This document shows, in pieces, positions 10,883-19,270 of a stretch of 64,000 nt of DNA (its first letter is position 1; each line of letters starts with the position of its first letter). The stretch spans positions 3,410,001-3,474,000 of the forward strand of contig NC_021500.1 in NCBI RefSeq assembly GCF_000410515.1. Direction: 5' to 3'. The DNA comes from Enterobacter sp. R4-368 (GTDB lineage: Bacteria > Pseudomonadota > Gammaproteobacteria > Enterobacterales > Enterobacteriaceae). The position numbers and the translations under genes are program-made. A model generated the notes under the pieces. That model saw only the letters and a list, made by a program, of their open reading frames with translations, was not told the DNA's origin and did not search any database.

Positions 10883-12841
10883 TTACGATGGCATGGTAAT
10901 GGCCTGCTTCTCTTCGAGCAGTTTTTCCACTACGCCAGGATCGGCGAGCGTTGAGGTATCGCCGAGATTGCTGGTATCGCCAGCGGCGATTTTGCGCAGA
11001 ATACGGCGCATAATTTTGCCGGAGCGGGTTTTTGGCAGTGAGTCTGTCCAGTGCAGCACGTCCGGCGTCGCCAGCGGGCCAATCTCTTTACGCACCCAAT
11101 TTCGCACTTCGGTGTACAGCTCCGGCGACGGTTCCTCACCGTGGTTGAGCGTGACGTAAGCGTAAATAGCCTGGCCTTTAATGTTGTGTGGAATGCCGAC
11201 GACCGCCGCTTCGGCGATTTTCGGGTGTGATACCAGCGCCGATTCAATCTCTGCCGTTCCCAGACGGTGGCCGGAGACGTTCAGCACGTCATCCACGCGA
11301 CCGGTGATCCAGTAGTAGCCATCTTCGTCACGACGCGCGCCGTCACCGCTGAAGTACATATTTTTGAAGGTAGAAAAATAGGTCTGCTCAAAGCGTTCGT
11401 GATCGCCAAACAGCGTCCGCGCCTGGCCCGGCCAGGAGTCGGTGATCACCAGGTTGCCCTCGGTCGCGCCATCGAGCGCGTTACCTTCGTTATCCACCAG
11501 CGCAGGCTGCACGCCGAAGAACGGGCGCGTGGCGGAACCGGCTTTCAACTGGGTTGCGCCGGGAAGCGGGGTGATCATAAAGCCGCCGGTTTCCGTCTGC
11601 CACCAGGTATCCATGACCGGGCATTTACCGTTACCGATTTTTGACCAGTACCACTCCCAGGCTTCCGGGTTAATCGGCTCGCCGACGGAACCGAGGATCC
11701 GCAGCGAAGACCGGCTGGTGCCGTCAATCGCTTTATCCCCTTCCGCCATCAGCGCGCGAATGGCGGTTGGCGCGGTATAGAGGATATTCACGTTATGTTT
11801 GTCCACTACCTGGCTCATACGCGCCGGGGTCGGCCAGTTCGGCACGCCCTCAAACATCAGCGTGATGGCGCCGCAGGCCAGCGGCCCGTACAGCAGGTAG
11901 CTGTGCCCGGTTACCCAACCGACGTCGGCAGTACACCAGTAGACATCGCCCTGGTGATAATCGAAGACATATTTAAAGGTTGATGCGGCATAGACCAGGT
12001 AGCCGCCGGTGGTGTGCAGCACGCCTTTCGGTTTCCCGGTGGAGCCGGAGGTATAAAGGATAAACAGCGGGTCTTCTGCATTCACTTCTACCGGCTGGTG
12101 CTGGTCGCTGGCCTTGTCGGTCAGCTCGTTCCACCACAGGTCGCGCCCTTCATGCCAGTCGATGTTACCGCCGGTGCGTTTGAACACCACGACATGCTCG
12201 ACGCTGCTGACGTTCGGGTTTTTCAGCGCGTCATCAACGTTTTTCTTCAGCGGAATGTTGCGCCCGGCACGCACGCCTTCATCGGCGGTGATCACCAGCC
12301 GTGAGCTGGAGTCAATAATGCGTCCGGCGACCGCTTCCGGCGAGAAGCCACCGAAAATGACCGAATGCACCGCGCCAATACGCGCACAGGCGAGCATTGC
12401 CACAGCGGCTTCCGGCACCATCGGCATATAGATGGCGACGACATCGCCTTTCTTAATACCGAGCGACACCAGCACATTGGCGAAGCGGCAGACATCGCGG
12501 TGCAGTTCACGGTAGGTGATGAGTTTGCTCTGGCTGGCGTCATCACCTTCCCAGATAATGGCCGTTTGATCGCCGCGTTCGGCGAGGTGGCGGTCGAGGC
12601 AGTTGGCCGCCAGGTTCAGCGTGCCGTCTTCATACCATTTAATGGAAATATTGCCTGGCGCGAAGGAGGTGTTTTTCACCTTCTTATAAGGCTTGATCCA
12701 GTCGAGGATTTTGCCTTGCTCACCCCAGAATGTGTCAGGGTCAGTTACCGATTGCTGGTATTTGGCCTCATACTGCTCCGGATTTATCAGGCAACGTTCC
12801 GCAATATTGGCGGGAATATCGTGTTTATGTATTTGGCTCAT
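10883..12841 (-). CDS. acs: Acs, acetyl-CoA synthetase (AMP-forming)
   Basis: 652 residues, identical in length to E. coli Acs. Activates acetate with ATP to acetyl-AMP and then acetyl-CoA in the cytosol, the high-affinity scavenging route. The ANL-superfamily P-loop is at [20 protein letters not shown], the WWQTETGG adenylate-binding motif follows, and the C-terminal [11 protein letters not shown] motif holds the catalytic Lys that Pat acetylates and CobB deacetylates. All are intact. It is the first gene of acs-yjcH-actP. In E. coli, nrfA lies upstream; here gltP follows directly. Confidence 0.97.
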   Translation of the reverse strand: MSQIHKHDIPANIAERCLINPEQYEAKYQQSVTDPDTFWGEQGKILDWIKPYKKVKNTSFAPGNISIKWYEDGTLNLAANCLDRHLAERGDQTAIIWEGDDASQSKLITYRELHRDVCRFANVLVSLGIKKGDVVAIYMPMVPEAAVAMLACARIGAVHSVIFGGFSPEAVAGRIIDSSSRLVITADEGVRAGRNIPLKKNVDDALKNPNVSSVEHVVVFKRTGGNIDWHEGRDLWWNELTDKASDQHQPVEVNAEDPLFILYTSGSTGKPKGVLHTTGGYLVYAASTFKYVFDYHQGDVYWCTADVGWVTGHSYLLYGPLACGAITLMFEGVPNWPTPARMSQVVDKHNVNILYTAPTAIRALMAEGDKAIDGTSRSSLRILGSVGEPINPEAWEWYWSKIGNGKCPVMDTWWQTETGGFMITPLPGATQLKAGSATRPFFGVQPALVDNEGNALDGATEGNLVITDSWPGQARTLFGDHERFEQTYFSTFKNMYFSGDGARRDEDGYYWITGRVDDVLNVSGHRLGTAEIESALVSHPKIAEAAVVGIPHNIKGQAIYAYVTLNHGEEPSPELYTEVRNWVRKEIGPLATPDVLHWTDSLPKTRSGKIMRRILRKIAAGDTSNLGDTSTLADPGVVEKLLEEKQAITMPS

Positions 12842-13525
12842 GGCGATTGCTCTCCTTGTAAGATGTTAATAATATGTCGCAAGAACGTTAATTGTAGGGC
12901 CTTTGCCAGCTTTGTTTACTATTTGCGCGATAGATCACGCATTAAATGAATTGTGCAAAAAGCGAGCAAAATAAATGTGCTGGCGCGCGAAAGAACGCAA
13001 AAAGGTGGAACGGCAAGAAAGACGCTTCATAACAGCAAGTTATGGAAGGTGACAATTCGATTACGCTTACTACCGGCGTAAAAAAGCAGGCTGTTGCAAG
13101 CCTATGAAAATCCATTATGTAATCAGTAGGGTGGTAATGGTTACGATGATGAATTATTCACTGCATTAACAAGGAATCGCAGACGAAATAACGTTAGAAA
13201 TTGGCTTATGAGACATTTTTCGTGATTAAAAAATGCGCAAATAAACGAATTACCCACAATAATTTCCGATGGCAAATATTGGATTTGCCGATAGTGAAAA
13301 GTTTTTCATAACAAAGAGTTATTTGTCATAACTGAAATAAAAGACGGTTTTTGAGTAAAAATTCAGTCAAACCCCCTCCCGGTATAGGGTTGCGCGTTAC
13401 ACCCTGCAAATGATACTGATAATGCGCGTTAAAAAACCCCGCAATACTGTGCGACGCTAATCATACCCTTTCAGTATGTGTCGTTCCTTGCCTGGAATGG
13501 CGCTTCATTGAGGATGTCTGTAGTT
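12842..13525. other. Long acs-gltP divergent regulatory region
   Basis: 684 bp without a plausible gene, much more AT-rich than the flanks. It must hold the acs and gltP promoters. A CRP-like half-palindrome TGCGC-gataga-TCACG (12924-12939) lies 83-98 bp upstream of the acs start, in keeping with the known CRP dependence of acs; the match is partial. The E. coli nrfABCDEFG operon, which separates acs from gltP there, is absent. Nothing else is identifiable. Confidence 0.6.
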
Positions 13526-14839
13526 ATGAAAAACATGAAAATCAGCCTGGCCTGGCAGATTCTGCTAGCCCTTGTGCTGGGTATTCTTCTGGGTAGTTAT
13601 CTGCACTACCACAGCGACAGCCGCGAATGGCTGATTGCGAATCTCCTGTCTCCGGCGGGCGATATCTTTATCCATTTGATCAAAATGATTGTCGTGCCGA
13701 TTGTTATCTCGACGCTGATTGTCGGCATTGCAGGCGTTGGCGACGCGAAACAGCTTGGCCGTATCGGCGCGAAGACCATCATCTATTTCGAAGTGATCAC
13801 TACGGTGGCGATTATTCTCGGCATCACGATGGCGAATGTGTTCCAGCCAGGCGCGGGAATTGATATGTCGCAGCTGGCGACGGTGGATATTTCGAAATAC
13901 CAAAGCACCACCGCGGATGTGCAAAGCCACGCCCACGGCCTGATGGGGACGATTTTATCGTTGGTGCCGACCAATATCATCGCGTCGATGGCGAAGGGCG
14001 ATATGCTGCCGATCATCTTCTTCTCAGTGCTGTTTGGTCTGGGGCTCTCTTCCCTGCCAGCTTCGCACCGCGAGCCGCTGGTCACCGTGTTCCGTTCTAT
14101 TTCCGAAACCATGTTTAAAGTCACCCATATGGTGATGCGTTATGCGCCGGTCGGCGTGTTTGCGCTGATCTCTGTAACGGTGGCGAACTTTGGTTTCGCT
14201 TCGCTGTGGCCGCTGGCAAAGCTGGTTATCCTGGTCTATTTCGCCATTCTGTTCTTTGCGCTGGTGGTGCTGGGCATTGTGGCGCGCGTGTGCGGTCTGA
14301 GCATCTGGATTTTGATCCGCATCCTGAAAGATGAGCTGATCCTGGCGTACTCCACCGCCAGCTCGGAAAGCGTGCTGCCGCGTATTATCGAGAAAATGGA
14401 AGCCTATGGCGCGCCGGCGTCGATCACCAGTTTCGTGGTGCCGACCGGTTACTCCTTTAACCTCGATGGTTCGACGCTGTACCAGAGTATTGCGGCAATC
14501 TTTATTGCTCAGCTCTATGGCATTGACCTGTCGCTGTGGCAGGAAATCATCCTCGTGCTGACGCTGATGGTCACCTCGAAAGGTATTGCGGGTGTGCCGG
14601 GTGTCTCCTTCGTGGTACTGCTGGCAACGCTGGGTAGCGTCGGTATTCCGCTGGAAGGCCTGGCGTTTATCGCTGGTGTTGACCGTATCCTCGATATGGC
14701 GCGTACCGCGCTGAATGTGGTGGGGAATGCGCTGGCGGTGCTGGTGATCGCCAAGTGGGAGCACAAGTTTGACCGCAAAAAAGCGCGCGCTTACGAGCGC
14801 GAAATGTTGGGCAAATTTGATAAGACCGCCGACCAGTAA
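13526..14839 (+). CDS. gltP: GltP, proton/glutamate-aspartate symporter
   Basis: 437 residues from the ATG at 13526 (E. coli GltP 437); the next in-frame start upstream (13478) would add a 16-residue extension not found in the family. DAACS (glutamate transporter) family. It has the serine-rich re-entrant loop region AYSTASSESVLPRII, the substrate-site PTGYSFNLDGSTLYQS and the MARTALNVVGNALAVLVIAKWE helix 8 with the conserved Asp/Arg/Asn set. It imports glutamate and aspartate with protons. Single gene with its own terminator, divergent from acs. Confidence 0.97.
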   Translation: MKNMKISLAWQILLALVLGILLGSYLHYHSDSREWLIANLLSPAGDIFIHLIKMIVVPIVISTLIVGIAGVGDAKQLGRIGAKTIIYFEVITTVAIILGITMANVFQPGAGIDMSQLATVDISKYQSTTADVQSHAHGLMGTILSLVPTNIIASMAKGDMLPIIFFSVLFGLGLSSLPASHREPLVTVFRSISETMFKVTHMVMRYAPVGVFALISVTVANFGFASLWPLAKLVILVYFAILFFALVVLGIVARVCGLSIWILIRILKDELILAYSTASSESVLPRIIEKMEAYGAPASITSFVVPTGYSFNLDGSTLYQSIAAIFIAQLYGIDLSLWQEIILVLTLMVTSKGIAGVPGVSFVVLLATLGSVGIPLEGLAFIAGVDRILDMARTALNVVGNALAVLVIAKWEHKFDRKKARAYEREMLGKFDKTADQ

Positions 14840-14846
14840 CCTTCTC

Positions 14847-14874
14847 AATCCCTCCTTCATGGAGGGATTTTTAC
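14847..14874 (+). terminator. Rho-independent terminator after gltP
   Basis: AATCCCTCC-ttcat-GGAGGGATT stem followed by TTT, 8 bp after the gltP stop. Confidence 0.9.
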
Positions 14875-15146
14875 ATCAGGCGGGCTTACCCGCCTTGCCT
14901 GTCAAACGACGCCGCTCGCTCATTAACGCTCTGATCGAACATCCCATCACGCTACCTCTATATGTATCCGGCCGGATGCTCAGCAGGGTTTCAACATTGA
15001 TGGTAACGGGCGGGCAGGGCGGGGTCATTGTGCGTTATGCGCAGGGACAAAACGTGATCGGTCATATGCAGCTTCTCCTGTGCGCCCGGCGGTGAAGGTA
15101 TTTCGCGACGGGCTGGCGCAGGCGGTGAGGGCCGACAAACGGCACA

Positions 15147-15863
15147 TCACTCGTCATCAATGTTATGAATACCCAGGCTGCGTTGCAAAAACGCTTTCCC
15201 GGCAGGGGTGACGGTCAAAATACGTGCCTCATTGGTTTTAATGATAAAACGCTTCCTGAGTAGTGCGTTAAAGAGATGCGCGCCGAGCTCTCCCGAAAGA
15301 TGGTAACTCTGTTCGCTCCAGTCCATGCAGGGGATCACCAGCGCCCGGCGTGAATGGCTAAGGGCGTGAGTATCAATGCCTAAGTGTGTGCTGAACCACG
15401 TATCGCCAGCGGCGCTAATGGCAAGGTTTCCCTCCGCGGCCTCGAGCACTTTTTGTTGGCAAAGGTGCTCGTAGATGGTCACGCCGACATGTCCGGCAAT
15501 ATGGTCGTAGCAGGTTCTGGCATAACACATTTTCTTGAACCCGCTGGGTTTGATGCGTTCCTGAAAATTGCTATCAGCATAGGTGGCGACCATCATTGAT
15601 TCTATCGCCTGGGCAATCAGCGAGTTATAAAGCCGGTAATAACGGTTGCGGCCAATTTTATCAAAGGCAACGACGCGGCAATGGATGAGTTTCGCCAGAT
15701 GATTACTCGTCGATTGAGGGGAAAGCCCGGCGGTGATAGCTAATTGCGATGCGGTGAGCCGGTTATTATCCATTAACGCGCAGAGCATTCTTGCCCGGCT
15801 CGCATCTGCTAATAAACAAGCCAATCGACTAAAATTGGGAAGTTGTTCTGTCATTACGTTCAT
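15147..15863 (-). CDS. ArsR-type winged-helix regulator of the adjacent accessory operon
   Basis: 238 residues. The N-terminal domain (about 8-90) is an ArsR/SmtB-type winged helix: FSRLACLLADASRARMLCALMDN, then recognition helix SPQSTSNHLAKLIHCRVV and a wing GRNRYYRLYN. The rest (90-238) is longer than in metal-sensing ArsR proteins. It carries CYARTCYDHIAGHVGV, which has two closely spaced Cys and a His, and a C-terminal segment that looks like a second small winged-helix domain. It is divergent from the TSUP-EamA-methyltransferase operon (76 bp between starts), so it most likely regulates that operon and itself. The ligand is unknown. The start at 15863 lacks a good ribosome site; 15854 is an alternative. 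Confidence 0.8.
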   Translation of the reverse strand: MNVMTEQLPNFSRLACLLADASRARMLCALMDNNRLTASQLAITAGLSPQSTSNHLAKLIHCRVVAFDKIGRNRYYRLYNSLIAQAIESMMVATYADSNFQERIKPSGFKKMCYARTCYDHIAGHVGVTIYEHLCQQKVLEAAEGNLAISAAGDTWFSTHLGIDTHALSHSRRALVIPCMDWSEQSYHLSGELGAHLFNALLRKRFIIKTNEARILTVTPAGKAFLQRSLGIHNIDDE

Positions 15864-15866
15864 AGT

Positions 15867-15895
15867 TCATTAAAGAATTAAACATTTATGTGTTT
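15867..15895. promoter_or_regulatory. Candidate operator of the ArsR-type regulator
   Basis: Two AT-rich imperfect palindromes sit in the 76-bp divergent region: TTCATTAAAGAA (15867-15878) and AAACA-tttatg-TGTTT (15880-15895). AT-rich inverted repeats over the promoter are usual for ArsR-family repressors. Assignment is by position only. Confidence 0.4.
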
Positions 15896-15939
15896 GTTCG
15901 TAAAGAATACCGCAATTCAGAACAGACAAGGCAGTCATA

Positions 15940-16920
15940 ATGTTCTTACAACGACCTCTATATAAGGAATCCCTCCTCTTTTTCAGATTTTTTGCTTTAA
16001 TTTTATGGCTTTTATTGACGGTTTATATTACTGGCTTTGTTAGTATTGCGGAGAATTATATTTTAAGTCTCGCCATGATGGTCGGCGCATTTGTCGGCAG
16101 TGCCACACCGGTCGGCGGTGGTGTGGTGGCGTTTCCGGTACTGACATTTATCAAGCAGATCCCCGCGAAAGAGGCCGCTGTTTTTTGCCTTGCTATGCAA
16201 TCGTTTGGCATGACGGCGTCCTCTTTAGCGATATTTACCCGCAAGATACCGGTGGATAAATTTCTGATAACCTGGTGTGTAATAACCAGCTTTTTAGGCT
16301 ATCTGCTGGCGTTATTTTATATTCCCAATCCCTTTTCATCCGCAGGTTTAAAAGTTTTCTTCTCCTCATTCTGGCTTGCTTTTGGCGCAGCGATTTTTGT
16401 CGTCCGAAGGAAAAAAACCATTTCGCAGACTGTTGGAATTACCCACGCGAGAGGCTGGCGATTACTGCTATTTATCGCTATTTGCTTTGCGGGGGGGATT
16501 GTAACGTCATGGATTGGTAATGGCATCGATGTGGTCTTTTTTTGTGTTTTGATTTTAATGTTCTCCCGCACCGAATCTGTGGCAACACCTTCTGCGGTTA
16601 TTGTGATGGCATTGATATCCATCTTTGCGACAGCGTTAAATATCAGTGCCGGTAATGTGAATATGCAGACGTTAAAATATCTTAGTGCAACGATTCCGGT
16701 GGTCATTATTTTTGCACCTTTAGGTATTCTTTTTTCTGTTCGGCATGGGGATGCATTTATCCGAAAACTTCTGCTGGCGCTGGTTATTATTCAGTATCTG
16801 TTTACCGCTGCTGCTTTTTTCAGGCAGCTGGATTATGTCTTTCTCTCCATGCTCGTTATTGCTCTTTCATCCGTTTTATTGTTTGCCATTGGCTATATTG
16901 ATAAAAGGAAAGCGGTGTGA
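15940..16920 (+). CDS. TSUP-family (TauE/SafE) membrane exporter
   Basis: 326 residues with about 8-9 membrane segments. GAFVGSATPVGGGVVAFPVLTF and, in the second half, GGIVTSWIGNGIDVVFFCVLIL are the duplicated Gly/Pro-rich signatures of the TSUP family (PF01925). Members move sulfite, sulfoacetate, taurine derivatives or other organic anions, usually outward. It is the first gene of a four-gene operon; its stop overlaps the next start (GTGA, 4 bp). Base composition is visibly AT-richer than the core genes around it, with many TTA and ATA codons, suggesting transfer. The substrate is likely connected to the methyltransferases downstream; this is inference. Confidence 0.82.
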   Translation: MFLQRPLYKESLLFFRFFALILWLLLTVYITGFVSIAENYILSLAMMVGAFVGSATPVGGGVVAFPVLTFIKQIPAKEAAVFCLAMQSFGMTASSLAIFTRKIPVDKFLITWCVITSFLGYLLALFYIPNPFSSAGLKVFFSSFWLAFGAAIFVVRRKKTISQTVGITHARGWRLLLFIAICFAGGIVTSWIGNGIDVVFFCVLILMFSRTESVATPSAVIVMALISIFATALNISAGNVNMQTLKYLSATIPVVIIFAPLGILFSVRHGDAFIRKLLLALVIIQYLFTAAAFFRQLDYVFLSMLVIALSSVLLFAIGYIDKRKAV

Positions 16921-17810
16921 CCACGAGAAATATGAACTTTCTGATAAAAGTCGTTATTGCGACCCTCTGTATGGGGTCTTCTTTTCCAACCGGGAAATAC
17001 TTAATCTCTTATGAAAACATGCCGCCATTTTTAATGGGCGGTTGGCGGTTTATGGCGGCCGGGCTTTTTATGCTATTAATTCCCATATTTACCCGTGGCA
17101 TTCAGGCTATCATCCCGACCAGTGAAGGTTCTGTCGCGAAGGGGCTGCTTTTAACTGCGGTCGTCGGTGCGTTGCAAACGACAGGGACAATGGGTTTTCT
17201 CAATCTGGCGCTGGAGAGCGTTACCTCATCCATGTCTTCTATTATTCTTTTTACCAATCCTCTGTGGCTCGCGATATTGGCGCATTATTTACTGCACGAT
17301 AAATTAAACAAGCGAAAAATTATCTCACTGGTCATCGGTGTTGCGGGTGTCATTGTTTGCCTGGGGCTTGAGAGCGTTAAAGGCGGAACCGGTTTATTTT
17401 ATGCGTTTTTAGGATCGATATGCTGGGCGGTATGCACGGTCGTGAGTAAGCGATTTGTTTTTGATAAAGATAGCTGGGTATTTACCGGCTGGCAGCTTTT
17501 TCTCGGCGCGCTGTTTATGTTGATCATCGCCTGGATAAGACATGAAAAATATGATATCGGCGATTTACAAACCTGGGGCTGGGTGTGGTTTATTTGGCTT
17601 ATTTTACCGGCCAGCGTTGGCTCGTTCGGTTTATGGTTTTCAGCACTACGGCAGGGCGGCGCAACCCTTGCCAGCGGTTTTCTGTTTCTGGTTCCTCTCT
17701 TTTCAACGATCTTTTCTATTTTCACCTTGCATGATGGTCTCTCCATCCAACTTATTATCGGCGGATGCCTGATTGTCCTTTCACTCTTTCTTCTTAATCG
17801 GGAGTATTAA
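16917..17810 (+). CDS. EamA/DMT-family transporter
   Basis: 297 residues from a GTG that overlaps the previous stop; an ATG at 16932 is the alternative. Ten predicted membrane segments in two EamA repeats (about 10-140 and 155-295). The first has MGSSFPTGKYLI and ILFTNPLWLAILAHYLLHDKL, and the second has ASVGSFGLWFSALRQGGATLASGFLFLVPLFS. Drug/metabolite transporters of this kind mostly export amino acids, purines or other small metabolites. Position directly before two methyltransferase genes suggests export of their product. AT-rich like its neighbours. Confidence 0.85.
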   Translation: MTTRNMNFLIKVVIATLCMGSSFPTGKYLISYENMPPFLMGGWRFMAAGLFMLLIPIFTRGIQAIIPTSEGSVAKGLLLTAVVGALQTTGTMGFLNLALESVTSSMSSIILFTNPLWLAILAHYLLHDKLNKRKIISLVIGVAGVIVCLGLESVKGGTGLFYAFLGSICWAVCTVVSKRFVFDKDSWVFTGWQLFLGALFMLIIAWIRHEKYDIGDLQTWGWVWFIWLILPASVGSFGLWFSALRQGGATLASGFLFLVPLFSTIFSIFTLHDGLSIQLIIGGCLIVLSLFLLNREY

Positions 17811-17811
17811 C

Positions 17812-18522
17812 ATGGAAGTGGGTAACAGTATTTCGATATCAACCGGGAAACAATGGTCTTTTGATAACGATGTCGCCAGCCATTTTGATGAACATGTGCA
17901 AATGTCGGTGCCAGTTTATCAGGAGGGGCATGAGCTTATTGGTTTTTTAAGCGATTTCTTTATTAAAGAAGGTTCCGTGTTTTATGAAATCGGCTGCTCC
18001 ACCGGCGCACTGATTCATAAAATCTATACCCGTCATAGTCAAAAAACAGCGACACGGTTTATTGGCGTTGAGCCGGTGCAGAATATGATCGCGCAGGCAA
18101 AAAAAAGAACCGGTAGTTTACCCATTGAATATGTGCATGACACCATTGAAAATATCGATATGGAAGCGTGCGACTTTATCGCCTCTTATTACTGCTTGCA
18201 ATTTATCCCCCTGACTAAGCGCATAATCGCGTATGAAAAATTATACGACGCATTAATTCCTGGAGGCGCGCTGATTATTTTTGAAAAAGAGGTTATTGAC
18301 GACTCTAAAATAAATGAAATGATAGAGTCTTGCTATCTGAAATTTAAGCTATCACGAGGCTTTTCGATTGATGAAATTATCGCTAAGAAATTTAGCCTCG
18401 AAGGAGTGATGCGGCCTTGCACCGAGCGGGAAAATAGAAAAATCCTTGCGGAAGTCGGGTTTAAACAAATTGCCACGATCATGAAATACGGTGAATTCCA
18501 TGGATACCTTTGCATCAAATAA
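17812..18522 (+). CDS. CmoA-like SAM-dependent enzyme (putative carboxy-SAM synthase paralogue)
   Basis: 236 residues from the ATG at 17812, one base after the EamA stop, with GGGAG upstream. Class I methyltransferase fold with motif I YEIGCSTGA (58-66), GVEPVQNMI (motif II), LQFIPL (129-134) and PGGALIIFEK (150-159). By eye it aligns end to end with CmoA of E. coli (247 residues from memory): WSFDNDVASHF with WTFDERVAEVF, MSVPVYQ with RSVPGYS, ALIIFEK with ALVLSEK, and AKKFSLEGVM with QKRSMLENVM. CmoA converts SAM and prephenate to carboxy-SAM for tRNA cmo5U34. Here Lys193 replaces CmoA Arg199, reported to hold the Cx-SAM carboxylate, so activity could be Cx-SAM synthesis or something related. 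The gene overlaps the next methyltransferase gene. Confidence 0.72.
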   Translation: MEVGNSISISTGKQWSFDNDVASHFDEHVQMSVPVYQEGHELIGFLSDFFIKEGSVFYEIGCSTGALIHKIYTRHSQKTATRFIGVEPVQNMIAQAKKRTGSLPIEYVHDTIENIDMEACDFIASYYCLQFIPLTKRIIAYEKLYDALIPGGALIIFEKEVIDDSKINEMIESCYLKFKLSRGFSIDEIIAKKFSLEGVMRPCTERENRKILAEVGFKQIATIMKYGEFHGYLCIK

Positions 18523-19234
18523 GCGCAGCCAGCAAAATAAAAGTAAATGGGAAGAGTTACATAAAAAATCGGCGAATCAAAGTGTGCGCACCACACCCAG
18601 TTACGCAATAAGACGAATTTACGAAAGTCTGGAATATATACAAACTGACTCGACTACCGTCAATACGCTTGAAATTGGTTGTGGATTTGGCCGCAATCTT
18701 CATTACCTGATTACACATGGTTTCTCTGATAATTATGTCGGTATTGATCAGACCGATGTCGCAATTAATAAAACAGCCGAGCTGCTAAGCGATTATCAAC
18801 AAAAAGGTATTATACAACTTATCAAGGCCAACGCGGCGGGGGATTTACCCTTTCCGAATGCTCATTTTGATTGCATTTTCGATATTATGTCCGCCATCAC
18901 CTTTATTCCCGATGAAGCGGTACGAGTCGCTTATTTCAGCAACGTAGTCAGGTTGCTGAAACCGGGCGGTGCTTATTTTTTCCTCGCAGTCAGTAACCAG
19001 GCGGTAGTTAACGATAAAGTCGTCGATGTAACGCTGGATGAGCCGGGCTTGTTTAAACGTAAGTTCGACAACATGATTGAAAAAGCCTATTCGGCGGCTG
19101 AGCTGAAACGCTATCTGGCGGGGTTGTCTGTTTGCTGTCTGGATGTGGTTTCCGAGCATACTCGCGCTTTCGGCGATGAAAAGTTCGAACGCGAAAATGG
19201 CTTCTGGTTTGGCTGTTTTACCAAAGAGATCTGA
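18500..19234 (+). CDS. Class I SAM (or carboxy-SAM)-dependent methyltransferase
   Basis: 244 residues from the ATG at 18500 (GGTGAATTCC before it); it overlaps the CmoA-like gene by 23 bp. Rossmann-type methyltransferase: motif I LEIGCGFGRN (57-66), motif II GIDQTDVAIN (81-90), acidic motif PFPNAHFDCIFDIM (117-130) and post-motif LKPGGAYFFLAV (153-164). The helical N terminus and C-terminal cap differ from CmoB, so it is not the standard tRNA carboxymethyltransferase. Coupled translation with a CmoA-like protein suggests it uses that enzyme's product. The acceptor substrate is unknown. Last gene of the operon. Confidence 0.75.
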   Translation: MDTFASNKRSQQNKSKWEELHKKSANQSVRTTPSYAIRRIYESLEYIQTDSTTVNTLEIGCGFGRNLHYLITHGFSDNYVGIDQTDVAINKTAELLSDYQQKGIIQLIKANAAGDLPFPNAHFDCIFDIMSAITFIPDEAVRVAYFSNVVRLLKPGGAYFFLAVSNQAVVNDKVVDVTLDEPGLFKRKFDNMIEKAYSAAELKRYLAGLSVCCLDVVSEHTRAFGDEKFERENGFWFGCFTKEI

Positions 19235-19237
19235 AAA

Positions 19238-19264
19238 AATGCGGGGTGATGAACACCCCGCATT
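19238..19264 (-). terminator. Terminator after fdhF (possibly bidirectional)
   Basis: AATGCGGGG-tgatgaaca-CCCCGCATT, with a T-run on the minus strand (A-run on plus), just beyond the fdhF stop. It also lies just after the convergent methyltransferase gene. Confidence 0.88.
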
Positions 19265-19270
19265 AACCGC

